Notes: generated by a model from the letters alone, not told the origin. Positions 6,706 through 15,557 are shown, numbered from the stretch's first letter. The stretch is 39,829 bases of DNA from Chloroflexota bacterium (GCA_024223125.1 JAAEOP010000014.1:1-39829); one strand, 5' to 3'. Numbers and translations are program-made.

Positions 6706-7257
6706 TTACTCCCCATCCTCCTCAAAACCCTCCAACTCTATCCCCAAACCATCAGCCAGACGGTTGACAAAAGCGTAGTAACCGGTGACCTGGTTGATGT
6801 CTAAAATGGCGGCGTCGCTGAAACCGTTCTGGCGCAATGTGGTTACGTCTGTCTTGGTCATCTCCCACGGCCGTAGCGTCAACTTTTCTACATAGGCTAA
6901 CATGGCCTGGTCGGCCGCGTTTAATGTTGCTTGTCGCCAATCTTCTTTCAGTTGAGATACCAATGCTTCATCCTGAGTTAAACGGAGCAGCCCGGCTCCG
7001 TGATGGGTCATTCAGTAATGGCAGTGGTTAACCACTGAGGCGACGACGGCAATCATTTCTCGTTGTGCCCGGCTCAAATCGGAACGGCCGCGCATGAGAT
7101 GAGCATACAGGTCAAAATGGGTCTGCAAGGATTTCACATTCAAACTATGGATTTTAAGAATATTGTCCACTTTCCCAGAAGGCTCAGCATATTTCTCATA
7201 TAACGCCTTGAGCCTTCCGGTTGCTTCATCTTCTTGAATAACATTTATCCAGGCCAT
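6706..7257 (-). CDS. AhpD-like peroxidase-related selenoprotein (UGA = Sec)
   Basis: Two back-to-back frames (7257-7012 and 7011-6706) are in the same register, split only by a UGA at 7014-7012. Joined, they give 183 residues, the usual length of the peroxidase-related AhpD/carboxymuconolactone decarboxylase family. The first part has KVDNILKIHSLN and LSRAQREMIAVVASVVN. The junction reads NHCHY-U-MTHHG. The family motif here is CxxC followed by HHG, so UGA stands exactly at the second redox Cys and gives CxxU. A 7-bp hairpin (6982-7001) follows the UGA at the distance expected for a bacterial SECIS. The protein probably reduces peroxides or thiols through this pair. Standard gene callers would report two truncated genes. 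Without Sec insertion an 81-aa fragment would be made. Confidence 0.82.
6982..7001 (-). promoter_or_regulatory. Bacterial SECIS-like hairpin
   Basis: On the mRNA, ACGGAGC (7001-6995), the loop CGGGCU (6994-6989) and GCUCCGU (6988-6982) form a perfect 7-bp stem with a 6-nt loop. The loop begins 17 nt after the UGA and its second base is G. Published bacterial SECIS criteria (recalled) ask for a loop about 16-37 nt after UGA with a G among its first two bases; both are met. SelB would bind here to deliver Sec-tRNA. Confidence 0.75.
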
Positions 7258-7293
7258 AACTATTTACCGCTCCCTGAAAACTGATTACTAAAA

Positions 7294-9513
7294 CTACTCC
7301 GGCCGATAAAACGATTTAGCCGGCAGTAATTCTTCCGGTTTATCTCGTTTAAGGAAGGATTGGACGGAGAATACATTGGCCAGGGCTTGTATCTGGTGCA
7401 GGATGCGTACCAACTGGCGCGGCTTGACGACATCAATCATCAAATCAATGTAAACTTCGTTTTTCTTCTCAGACGGTGGGGTATGAATATAGGAGATGTT
7501 GATATGCTCGTCTTGAATGAGGTGCGTAATTTCAAATAGCAGACCGGGACGATCATATACTTTCACTTCGACATCTACCGAACGGGCCTCGCGGGGGGCT
7601 TCACCCCAGCCCAATTTGAAGCTGCGCCCCCACAATCGTTCTGGGTTTAAGGTATGGCAGTTTTTTTTATGCACAGTGACGCCGCCATTTTTTCGTAAAT
7701 AGCCAATAATGTTATCCGGGGGACGTGGCTGGCAGGTTCCACATAAACGCAGGTTACTGCCGTCGGCATTGGTTACGACATACCGTTTCCCCATAGCGGA
7801 AAAAACCTCATTGTCCAGCGCACGAGCCGGGCCTGCGGACCAGTTTTCTTCTAAAACACGCAGAGCGACGGTGGTGGGTAATAGTTCTGCCCGGCCTAAC
7901 TCATGGTACAGTTCTTCAGTCGTATCAAAACCGAACATCTCTGCTATACGGCCGTGTCCATAATGTGGAAAGCCGAGCATGTGCAGTTCTTTATTGAGTA
8001 GTTGTTCACCCTGGGATACGGCCGTGTTTGTTGTCAAACGCCGGAACCAACGCCGGGCATGGTAACGAGCATAATGGGTAAAAATATAGCCCAAATCCTC
8101 ATCCAACCAGGCTCGCTGTGGCTGTGCCCGAATTTTCTTTACAATCCGCACCCGGTCGCCATCGGACAGCGATTTATTCAAGGGGTACAATTCATCATTC
8201 ACAACGGCCGCGTAACATTGGTCGCCTAAACCAGTATGAATGGCATAAGCAAAGTCAAGCGCCGTGGCTCCTTCGGGCAGTTCTCGCAGCTCGCCACGGG
8301 GCGTGTACATTCGAATTTGTTTGACAAACACATCTTCAACGACACCTTTAACAACGGCCCCCGGCGTTTGCTCCAGACGAATATTTTCATTGATATTTTC
8401 AAAAAAATTGTTGATCCGGTTGGCTATTCCACTGGTCCATAACGGTGTTCCCTTATACAACCAACGTGTCAAAATACCAATCTCATCCACCTTATCCATG
8501 GCCACTGTGCGAAAGCGCAGCTTGAGATGCCGACCCTCGCTATGAATAACCGAGGTATGCAAAGAGCGGTATAAATTATCGCGCGGGACGGCAATATAAT
8601 CGTCAAATTGTTTCGGAATGGGCGGCCACAGCTGATGCAAATGCCCTAGCGCTAGATAACAAGAGGGCAAATCATCTACCAGCACTACCAGACGCATCGT
8701 TTCATCCAGATCGTAAAAAGACAACTCGTTCCGGCATAAATCCTGATAAATGGTATAGATATTTTCGGGGGCGTATATCACATTACGTATATCAATATTC
8801 GCTTGTAGCAGCACATTAAAAATCTGGCCGCTAATTATCTGGAAATCTGCCTGCTGTTCTTGTTTTAGCTGTTTGCGCTGCTGTTTGATGATTTGATAGG
8901 TATCATTCTCCAATACTTCCAGGGCTAAAGCTTCCAATTCATTTTTTAGCTTCCACACCCCCAAACGGTTGGCCAGGGGTGCATACACGGCCAGTGTTTC
9001 ATTCGCTTTGTACCGCTGGCGATGAGGAGGCGTAAATTTGATGGTGCGCATATTATGCAGCCGGTCAAACAATTTTATGATGACGGCTCGCACATCAACT
9101 GTCATCGTGCCCAGCATTTTGTGCAGGGTGGCATCTTCTATCTCTTTATTAGAAAGTGATTTGCCTTCGGCTACCCCTTTGGTGACATCTTTTAACTTGG
9201 TGACGCCATCCACCAGCCGCGCTACCTCTTTACCAAATTGAGACTTGATTTCTGGGAGGGTTACACGGGTATCTTCAGCTACATCATGTAACAGAGCGGC
9301 AATCAGCGCCGGGGCGTCAAGCTGGTATTCAGACAAATAGTAGGCTACGGTTAGGGGATGGGTAAAGAAAAGCTCACCGGACTTACGGCGTTGATCTCCA
9401 TGTGCCCGACGAGCCAGTGCAAAAGCATCTTGCACGACTATGCGATCATCTACACAAAGGTAGCTGTTTATTTGGTCAAAAAAGTGTTTGCCATCGGCCG
9501 CAATATGTGTCAT
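7294..9513 (-). CDS. RelA/SpoT-family (p)ppGpp hydrolase, synthetase site degenerate
   Basis: I prefer the ATG at 9513 (MTHIAADGKHFF); the frame is open to 9573, but those 20 codons come from an intergenic hairpin. Order of domains in the 739-aa product: HD hydrolase (RRKSGELFFTHP, ALLHDVAEDT, KLFDRLHNMRT all conserved), synthetase, TGS (IRMYTPRGELRELPEGATAL), zinc-finger-like region (CGTCQPRP, later KKNC) and C-terminal ACT (KVYDRPGLLFEITHLIQDEH). In the synthetase fold several catalytic positions differ from active enzymes: the Asp of the D-[IL]-x-A-x-R motif aligns with Glu, the RxKD motif reads QFDD, and ExQIRT reads KLRFRT. YRSLHT is kept. I infer an alarmone hydrolase with little or no synthesis. 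Translation signals are weak. The response regulator gene ends 70 bp upstream. Confidence 0.9.
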   Translation of the reverse strand: MTHIAADGKHFFDQINSYLCVDDRIVVQDAFALARRAHGDQRRKSGELFFTHPLTVAYYLSEYQLDAPALIAALLHDVAEDTRVTLPEIKSQFGKEVARLVDGVTKLKDVTKGVAEGKSLSNKEIEDATLHKMLGTMTVDVRAVIIKLFDRLHNMRTIKFTPPHRQRYKANETLAVYAPLANRLGVWKLKNELEALALEVLENDTYQIIKQQRKQLKQEQQADFQIISGQIFNVLLQANIDIRNVIYAPENIYTIYQDLCRNELSFYDLDETMRLVVLVDDLPSCYLALGHLHQLWPPIPKQFDDYIAVPRDNLYRSLHTSVIHSEGRHLKLRFRTVAMDKVDEIGILTRWLYKGTPLWTSGIANRINNFFENINENIRLEQTPGAVVKGVVEDVFVKQIRMYTPRGELRELPEGATALDFAYAIHTGLGDQCYAAVVNDELYPLNKSLSDGDRVRIVKKIRAQPQRAWLDEDLGYIFTHYARYHARRWFRRLTTNTAVSQGEQLLNKELHMLGFPHYGHGRIAEMFGFDTTEELYHELGRAELLPTTVALRVLEENWSAGPARALDNEVFSAMGKRYVVTNADGSNLRLCGTCQPRPPDNIIGYLRKNGGVTVHKKNCHTLNPERLWGRSFKLGWGEAPREARSVDVEVKVYDRPGLLFEITHLIQDEHINISYIHTPPSEKKNEVYIDLMIDVVKPRQLVRILHQIQALANVFSVQSFLKRDKPEELLPAKSFYRPE

Positions 9514-9552
9514 AGCCGACAATGATAAATGAATTTGGCGAAAAATAACATT

Positions 9553-9578
9553 GGTAATTGGGTAATTGTCCAATTACC
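9553..9578. repeat. Intergenic repeat (ggtaattg, two direct plus one inverted)
   Basis: GGTAATTG occurs at 9553-9560 and 9561-9568, and its reverse complement at 9571-9578. It is a small hairpin with slippage-like duplication between the response regulator and rel genes, of the same style as the other AT-rich intergenic hairpins here. Confidence 0.6.
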
Positions 9579-9583
9579 TCAAC

Positions 9584-10318
9584 TTAACCCTTCTTGAAAT
9601 CAAGAAAACGGTAGCCAATCCCACGCTCGATCATAATGTAGTGAGGGTTGGCCGGGTCTTTTTCAATTTTTTTACGTAGGTAGCTAATGTAAAGGCGTAA
9701 GTAATGGGTTTCGTCACGATATTCATAACCCCATACTTTGGCCAGTAAAGTTTCATGGGGCACAACCCAGCCGGCATTTTGGATGAGAGCGTAGAGCAAG
9801 CGGTATTCTGTCGGCCGTAGCTCAATACGTTCACCGGCCACGATGGCTTGATGCCGGTTAAAATCTACGGACAGGTGTTCATCAATGCGGAGGATGGTGC
9901 GGGGTGGGGGCGCCGGCCAGTCGGCGCGACGCAGCACGGCATTTACCCGGCTGACCAGTTCACGCGGGCTGAATGGTTTGGTAATGTAATCATCTGCGCC
10001 CAGACCGAGGCCGTGAATTTTGTCTTCTTCGTCGTCCTTGACGGTGAGTAAGATGACGGGTACGGTGGAAATTTCGCGCAGCAGGCGCAATGTTTCAAAG
10101 CCATCCATTTGGGGCATCATCACATCCATGATGACCAGATCGGGCGTGTGCTGGCTTATTTGTTCCAGAGCGTCTATGCCGTTGTCGGCTTCAATCAACC
10201 GGTAGCCTTCCAGTTCCATGTTCATACGGATGAAACGACGCATACGAGCTTCGTCATCTACAACCAGGATAAGCCGGAGAGCAGTTGATTCTAATGAAGA
10301 TGGAATTTGTTCAACCAT
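9584..10318 (-). CDS. OmpR/PhoB-type response regulator
   Basis: A 244-aa two-domain regulator. The receiver domain has the acidic pair in VVDDE (Asp21-Asp22), the phosphoacceptor Asp65 in [10 protein letters not shown], and the Thr/Lys switch in LLTVKDD and [11 protein letters not shown]. The C-terminal winged helix (about 140-240) has [40 protein letters not shown] and a final RGIGYRF, a KdpE/PhoB-like pattern. It lies 3 bp after a small ORF and at the end of the kinase/phosphatase/FHA cluster, so it is probably co-transcribed with them. No histidine kinase is in the window. It may be phosphorylated by a distant kinase or respond to the Ser/Thr pathway; the latter is speculation. Confidence 0.93.
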   Translation of the reverse strand: MVEQIPSSLESTALRLILVVDDEARMRRFIRMNMELEGYRLIEADNGIDALEQISQHTPDLVIMDVMMPQMDGFETLRLLREISTVPVILLTVKDDEEDKIHGLGLGADDYITKPFSPRELVSRVNAVLRRADWPAPPPRTILRIDEHLSVDFNRHQAIVAGERIELRPTEYRLLYALIQNAGWVVPHETLLAKVWGYEYRDETHYLRLYISYLRKKIEKDPANPHYIMIERGIGYRFLDFKKG

Positions 10319-10321
10319 AGT

Positions 10322-10561
10322 TTAATCACGCACAAAGCCAATGACGTCTTCTGTTTCGGCCGAGGGCATAATTTGTATGAAGTTGATACGGTGCCAGGGG
10401 AGCATCATGCTAGTAACATCTTCATCTAAATAATGAAGGTCTTTGCCGTCGCGTAAGCGGGGGTTATGCAAGAACAAAAAGGTGCATTTTGTTTCTGGCA
10501 GTTCTTCCATTTCACACAAAACAGCATCTTCGTTCTTGATGTGTACGGTTACGCTTATCAT
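10322..10561 (-). CDS. Small conserved-looking protein of unknown function
   Basis: A 79-aa acidic, soluble protein with a clear GAGGAAA before the ATG. It lies 40 bp after the FHA gene and 3 bp before the response regulator, which supports it as a real gene of the cassette. The sequence alternates beta-like stretches (ISVTVHIKNEDAVLCEMEEL, CTFLFLHNPRLRDGKDLHYL, HRINFIQIMP) and has no Cys motif, signal peptide or membrane segment. It looks like a compact all-beta domain. I do not recognise a named family. A role in tuning the adjacent signalling proteins is only a guess from position. Confidence 0.75.
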   Translation of the reverse strand: MISVTVHIKNEDAVLCEMEELPETKCTFLFLHNPRLRDGKDLHYLDEDVTSMMLPWHRINFIQIMPSAETEDVIGFVRD

Positions 10562-10601
10562 AGGGTTATTTCCTCTCTGTAAATCGAACTGTCAATTCGA
10601 T

Positions 10602-11102
10602 TTATTCAAAAAAGACATGGACGAGAAGTTCTCCAAATCGGATTTCATCGCCATTTTTCAAAGGATACGGCCGTTGGGGAGGCAGTCGGTATGTATTTAA
10701 CAACGTACCATTTGTGCTGTCTAAATCAATGAGAACCACCCCTTGTTTAACCGATTTTATGGTGGCATGAAGGCGAGATATTCCCTTTTCTGCGCCATCA
10801 TCATCAGTCAGGTCTAATTCTGGCGTCAAATCGGAATCACCCCGCCCTACACGAATTTCTTCATGCAATTGTAGTTTAAGACGGCGGCGGCTGCTGGGAA
10901 TATGAATTATCATCTCGCGTGACTCAGATGCAATTTCTACTATTTCTGACGATATAGGCGGGGGGGGCGGGTGGTTGATGAATTCAGAGAAAGGCAGGAT
11001 GGTTGTCACATTTGTAGATAGGTTCACTAAAAATCCACCACACTCACTGCAAAAGAGTGAGCCTTCATATTGCCGGGAGCCACATTCAGAACAATTAATC
11101 AT
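10602..11102 (-). CDS. Zinc-ribbon FHA-domain protein
   Basis: A 166-aa protein. The N-terminus has two CxxC pairs (CSECGSRQYEGSLFCSECGG), a zinc ribbon. After a Pro-rich linker (HPPPPPISS) comes an FHA domain at about 75-165, with the phosphothreonine-binding signature VGRGDSD, then GISRLHATIK (SRLH), LIDLDSTNGTLLN and NGDEIRFGELLVHV. FHA domains bind phosphothreonine peptides, so it likely reads the output of the kinase encoded upstream. It overlaps the end of the VWA gene by 8 bp, which implies translational coupling and co-production. No transmembrane segment is present. Confidence 0.92.
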   Translation of the reverse strand: MINCSECGSRQYEGSLFCSECGGFLVNLSTNVTTILPFSEFINHPPPPPISSEIVEIASESREMIIHIPSSRRRLKLQLHEEIRVGRGDSDLTPELDLTDDDGAEKGISRLHATIKSVKQGVVLIDLDSTNGTLLNTYRLPPQRPYPLKNGDEIRFGELLVHVFFE

Positions 11103-12561
11103 CGTTATCGAAATATTTTGTACGGCTGATTAAGCTGCGGGTACCAAATTTCAGCTTCTTTCGCCCTTCTAAAGACATTGTGCCAGCGTTGGAAATGCGT
11201 TTCATTTCCACAGTAGCTTGCTGTGCCAGTTTGGGTTCGCCAGCTTCAAGCAGCCGGGTTGTCAGGTGACGCATTCGTGTGGTCGCTCCATCAATGTTAC
11301 CTGCTTCTACATCTTCCCACACGCGCTCATTCATGCGATACATATTTAATATGCGTACAGCTTCCACGATTGCTTCGGGTGGCGCTTCTTTTGCTGGGCC
11401 TGTCAACACTTGCAGACGCATGTTTTCATTGAAGGTTTGTTCTTGCATCTGGCGGGCTGGTATATTTGCTGCCAGAGAAATGGGAACGATGAATCGTCTT
11501 TCAAAAAGTTGCGGATCGATGTTGATTTCCAGGAGGAAGGCCAGCCGTGAGCGACCTTCTACATTCCCCAATTTGACTTTATCTTCCTCTAAATTGAGCG
11601 GTTGGGCGAAGGGAACCAATTTAAATCCATCTACTAATTTAATAAAGTCGGGGAAGTTTTGTACCAGGTGCATGTTTTGGGCATAGATGGTTCCCAACCC
11701 TTTAATGCGTTCTTCCAGGCGGGCAACGACATCTTGGGGCGCTTCGATGAACGAGGTTTGTCCACCAGAAGGGGATACCAGGGCATCCAGAAAGTGGTCG
11801 TTCCAATCTGCGCCAATCCCGAAAGCGGTGAAGCCGATGCGCTCTGCGGCCGCTCTATTAGCCAGAGCCAGACATTGTTTTTCATCACCATAGGTATGAC
11901 CATCGGTTAACAAGATGAGGTGGTTGGTATGCTGTTCCAGGTTGACCTGCTGCATTTCTTTGAAGCCAGCATTGAGTCCCTGGTAAATTTCTGTGCCACC
12001 TGATGCTTGAATGGAACGGAGATGGCTGATAACGATCGTTTTATTCGTCAACGGTTCTGCTGGCGATACGATGTCTGCCCGATCACTAAAGCTGACAATA
12101 GATAACACATCACTGGGCGACAACTTTTCAACAACCAGTTCTACTGCCGCTCTCACTGCTTCCAAACGACGGCCGTGCATTGATGTGCTGCGGTCTATGA
12201 CCAGGCAGAGATTGAGCGGTAACTGCTGCCCGACGCTTTGTTTAGGCGGCCGTATATCTACCAATACATATAAACGTTGATCCGAATCTGAAACATCAAT
12301 CTGATCTCGGCTGGACACCACTTCAATGTCCAGATCAATCATTGTGGTTTCTATAAGCAATGAATCATAAGTGTCCCGGCGTACCGGGTCGCTTAAAACT
12401 TCAAAAGCATTGACAATGCGTTGATAGTCAGGATTGTTGGCGGGATTTCGTTCTGAGGGGGGGAAGCTATTTTGCAGGGTTTCAAAGGCGACACGAATCG
12501 TATCATTGTCAGCCTGGGAATCAATACCTAGTATGGTGTAATAGTCAAAGATTTTGCTCAT
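11095..12561 (-). CDS. Degenerate J-domain plus VWA-domain protein
   Basis: A 488-aa soluble protein. Residues 5-67 resemble a DnaJ J-domain (YYTILGIDSQADNDTIRVAF, then VNAFEVLSDPVRRDTYDSL). The HPD motif that activates Hsp70 is absent, so co-chaperone activity is unlikely. Residues about 110-290 form a von Willebrand A domain with a metal-ion site: DRSTSM (DxSxS), a conserved Thr in ASGGTEIYQGL and LLTDGHTYGD. The remainder is a beta-rich and helical C-terminus typical of bacterial VWA proteins. Such proteins serve as metal-dependent interaction platforms. It sits between the PP2C and FHA genes, 14 bp after the former, matching the kinase/phosphatase/VWA sets described as TerY-P triads. Confidence 0.88.
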   Translation of the reverse strand: MSKIFDYYTILGIDSQADNDTIRVAFETLQNSFPPSERNPANNPDYQRIVNAFEVLSDPVRRDTYDSLLIETTMIDLDIEVVSSRDQIDVSDSDQRLYVLVDIRPPKQSVGQQLPLNLCLVIDRSTSMHGRRLEAVRAAVELVVEKLSPSDVLSIVSFSDRADIVSPAEPLTNKTIVISHLRSIQASGGTEIYQGLNAGFKEMQQVNLEQHTNHLILLTDGHTYGDEKQCLALANRAAAERIGFTAFGIGADWNDHFLDALVSPSGGQTSFIEAPQDVVARLEERIKGLGTIYAQNMHLVQNFPDFIKLVDGFKLVPFAQPLNLEEDKVKLGNVEGRSRLAFLLEINIDPQLFERRFIVPISLAANIPARQMQEQTFNENMRLQVLTGPAKEAPPEAIVEAVRILNMYRMNERVWEDVEAGNIDGATTRMRHLTTRLLEAGEPKLAQQATVEMKRISNAGTMSLEGRKKLKFGTRSLISRTKYFDNDD

Positions 12562-12575
12562 CGAAACCCAGGGAA

Positions 12576-13559
12576 CTATAAAGCGAAGTTTACCAAAATG
12601 ACGGTTACATTATCGTTACTGTTGGCGGTCATGGCGGCTTCATACAAATCATGAACTTTTTGTTGTAATGGTTCATCTAATTTTAAGATATTGTCCATGA
12701 CATCATCAGTTACAAACCCACATAAGCCATCGCTGCACAGCAGAAGCGTGCCCTTTTTGGGCAGGAGACGCATATATGTGTCAATCTCTACTTCATCTCC
12801 CTGACCAACCGCCCGTAGTAATACATTCCGGTAACGGTAGATGGTGGCTTCTTCTGCTGTTAGCTGGCCTACATCTTGGAGACGCTGTACCAGGGAATGG
12901 TCGTTCGTCACCGCTTCAAATTTTTCTGGCGTATGTAAATAAAGACGGCTATCGCCAACATGGGCTACATATAAGCGGTTGCCCAACAGCAAGGCCACAG
13001 TCAGGGTGGTGCCACTGTCAATTTCAGGTTCATCTTGGAACACGGCCGTGTTCGCCGCCTGCACCGCATCTACCAGTACATCACGAATGCCAACCTGTGG
13101 TGGGCCATCATTGACCAGTAATGGCAAATAGATTTCCTTCAAAATATGGTTAGCCGCCATACGAGAAGCAATTTTACTGGCTACATGCCCATTTGTGTGC
13201 CCGCCCATCCCATCAGCCACAATATATAAACCAAAAGGCATCATGGAAAAATGACCGCCTGATTCTGAGGAAAAAATGAGGCAAGAATCTTCATTCCGTT
13301 CTCGCGCGCCCACATCACAACGTTTGGCAACCTGAATAATAGCCTCTGGTTTTTCTATGGATCTGTTATTGTCCGTGAGAATGGTTTTGACGCCCGGTAC
13401 GATGAGTGGTGGGAGTTCTTCAGTCTCTCTAATCTCATCAATATCTTCACTCTCAGGCAGGTCTGGAAATATTGTTTCCAGATCGTTTTTTTCCACATCC
13501 GAAGATGTATCCATGTCCTGTTTGTTTTCTTCTTCGGAGTAGGTAGCTGACTCATTCAT
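12576..13559 (-). CDS. PP2C-family Ser/Thr protein phosphatase
   Basis: I use the ATG at 13559; a TTG two codons earlier is possible. The first 75 residues are acidic and low in complexity (SEEENKQDMDTSSDVEKNDL). The PP2C domain follows with all metal and catalytic motifs: DVGARERNEDS, VADGMGGH, SGTTLTVALL, AHVGDSRLYL, LLLCSDGL and the final SNDNVTVILV. It needs two Mn or Mg ions and removes phosphate from Ser/Thr. There is no membrane segment, so it is cytosolic. It lies 50 bp after the kinase gene and probably reverses the phosphorylation made by that kinase. The Shine-Dalgarno sequence is weak (GGAT about 9 nt before the ATG). Confidence 0.92.
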   Translation of the reverse strand: MNESATYSEEENKQDMDTSSDVEKNDLETIFPDLPESEDIDEIRETEELPPLIVPGVKTILTDNNRSIEKPEAIIQVAKRCDVGARERNEDSCLIFSSESGGHFSMMPFGLYIVADGMGGHTNGHVASKIASRMAANHILKEIYLPLLVNDGPPQVGIRDVLVDAVQAANTAVFQDEPEIDSGTTLTVALLLGNRLYVAHVGDSRLYLHTPEKFEAVTNDHSLVQRLQDVGQLTAEEATIYRYRNVLLRAVGQGDEVEIDTYMRLLPKKGTLLLCSDGLCGFVTDDVMDNILKLDEPLQQKVHDLYEAAMTANSNDNVTVILVNFAL

Positions 13560-13609
13560 AATCAATATCCAAAAATATTTTTTGTGTACCTGTTTGGCAG
13601 CGCCGGTAG

Positions 13610-15526
13610 TTAAGCCGGCAAAGCATATAAGTGATGATCTGTGGAGCCGATATAAATAATATTATCTACAATGGTTGGAGATGCAATAAAATGGCTTTTG
13701 GTCTTAAACTGCCACCTAAGCTCTCCTTTCTTAAGGCTCAGGCAGTAGACAGAGCCATCTATTGAGCCAAAGTAAACAGCATCTTCCCAGATGGCTGGCG
13801 AGGAGGAAACCTGTCCTTCCGTTTCATAAAGCCACAATTGACGGCCGGTAGCCAAATCTAAGGCGTACAAATTCCCATCTGATGAGCCGATGTACACGAC
13901 ATTTTCATGTACTATTGGGGAGGAGACGATGGGACGGCGTGTCCGAAAACGCCAGATAACCCAACCGGAACTGGCATCTAAAGCGTAAACGGTGGCATCA
14001 TGGGAACCTATAAAAATGATTTCGTCAAATAATGCGGGGGATGAGGTAACATTGCGCTTGGCTTGTGCCTGCCAAATTACTTTGCCGGAGGCCAATTCCA
14101 AACAGTAAATATAACCTCCCTCGGTGCCAAAAAAGACACGCTCATCGTCTACGTAAGGGGTAGACCGGACAGCGCTATATGCTTTGGCTTTCCAGGCCAT
14201 ACGGCCGCGTTTGGCATTAATCGCATAAAAGTAACCATCATCGGAACCAAAGAAGACATGATCAAACAATACTCTGGGCGAGGTGTAGATTGGCCCATTG
14301 GTTCCAAAACGCCAATTCTGGTGGCCGGTTTGCAGTTGAATGCTGTAAAGATGTTGGTCCTCTGAGCCGATGAAGACGGCATCTTCATATACAAACGGGG
14401 CCGAACCGCCTACACTTTCTGTGGCCGGAAACTTCCATTTGAATTCACCACTTTCTTGTGACACTGCATACAGGTTATTGTCATAGGCGCTGACGAAAAC
14501 GAGACCATTAGCTACGGCCGCACGCCGCCGGATTTCATCTTCACATTTGAACATCCAGAGTGGTTTTATCTGCGCCGAAGCCATGGCCGCAGTCAGGCCG
14601 GGCGTTAGCTCGGTCGCACTCGGCGCTGTAAACACGGCCGTGGCCGGCTGTTGCAACTGTTCTAAAGCTTCTTTTAATGCCTGGGCATTGGGATACCGGT
14701 CTTCGGGATCATATGACAGGCAGCGCATAATAATCGCTTCAAATTCAGGGGAAACATGGGGGTTGATCTTTGCAATGGGGCGTTCGTTAAAGGTAAATGG
14801 CGGTTCCAAACGCGGGTCCTGGCGGGTCAACAGATGATGAAGCGTGGCGCCCAGGGCATAAATATCGCCGGCCGGTTCAGCCTGTCCCCGGTACTGTTCT
14901 GGCGGTGAATACCCTTCGGTGCCGATCATTGTTCCTTTGTCACCGGTTTCAAATACTTTGGCGATACCGAAATCTATTAGCACAATACGATTGTATTGAT
15001 CCAGCATGATGTTGGATGGTTTGACATCACGAAAGACGATGGGTTGTGGTTTTTGATTGTGCAGGTGATCTAACGCGCTGCATAATTGGATGGCCCAGGA
15101 GACGGCCGTATCCTGAAGCAACAAATCCGTAGACTCTTCTAACCAATGATCCAGGTCTTTGCCCCGAATGATGTCCAACACCAAATAGGAACGATCTTCT
15201 TCGGTGAAATAATCTGACACATCGGGAATGGCTGGATGATCTAGCATGGCCAGCATACTGGCTTCCCGTTCAAATGATTTAATGGTTAGTTCACGCAGTT
15301 GGGGATCAGGTACTGAGATGACCATCTCTTTGATGGCGCACAGCTTGGTTACATTAGGAAAACGCATATCGCGGGCTTTGTAAACGGAACTAAATCCGCC
15401 CGCCCCTAATGTGCCCACCACTCGATACCGCTCTTGCAGCATATCGCCTGGCTGTAACCTAGCTTTTACGGGTGTTTTTTGGCGGTTGCGCTTGCTTGCC
15501 AATTGTCTGGTGGTTAATTGCCCCAT
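13610..15526 (-). CDS. Ser/Thr protein kinase with C-terminal PQQ-like beta-propeller
   Basis: The frame is open from 15544; I prefer the ATG at 15526 (MGQLTTRQL) because AGAGG lies 10 nt upstream. The kinase domain (about 25-290) has GTLGAGGFSSVYKA, the Lys in CAIKEM, FRDVKPSN (HRD variant, common in bacteria), LIDFGIAK, GYSPPEQY and DIYALGATL. After a linker of about 40 residues without any membrane segment, the C-terminal 320 residues hold seven W-ending PQQ/WD-like repeats such as LYAVSQESGEFKW and VYALDASSGWVIWRF. The final LYALPA strand probably closes an eighth blade with the N-terminal PLWMFKC strand. The enzyme is therefore cytosolic, unlike the usual membrane-spanning bacterial kinases. 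It heads the signalling cluster. Confidence 0.92.
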   Translation of the reverse strand: MGQLTTRQLASKRNRQKTPVKARLQPGDMLQERYRVVGTLGAGGFSSVYKARDMRFPNVTKLCAIKEMVISVPDPQLRELTIKSFEREASMLAMLDHPAIPDVSDYFTEEDRSYLVLDIIRGKDLDHWLEESTDLLLQDTAVSWAIQLCSALDHLHNQKPQPIVFRDVKPSNIMLDQYNRIVLIDFGIAKVFETGDKGTMIGTEGYSPPEQYRGQAEPAGDIYALGATLHHLLTRQDPRLEPPFTFNERPIAKINPHVSPEFEAIIMRCLSYDPEDRYPNAQALKEALEQLQQPATAVFTAPSATELTPGLTAAMASAQIKPLWMFKCEDEIRRRAAVANGLVFVSAYDNNLYAVSQESGEFKWKFPATESVGGSAPFVYEDAVFIGSEDQHLYSIQLQTGHQNWRFGTNGPIYTSPRVLFDHVFFGSDDGYFYAINAKRGRMAWKAKAYSAVRSTPYVDDERVFFGTEGGYIYCLELASGKVIWQAQAKRNVTSSPALFDEIIFIGSHDATVYALDASSGWVIWRFRTRRPIVSSPIVHENVVYIGSSDGNLYALDLATGRQLWLYETEGQVSSSPAIWEDAVYFGSIDGSVYCLSLKKGELRWQFKTKSHFIASPTIVDNIIYIGSTDHHLYALPA

Positions 15527-15557
15527 ATTTGAAAAGCCTCTCATCCTAAGATGGCTT

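Noticed and set aside
9514..9573. Longer N-terminus of the Rel protein
   Set aside because: The extra 20 codons come from an intergenic GGTAATTG hairpin and have no family similarity; similar false extensions occur before the radical SAM and TPR genes.
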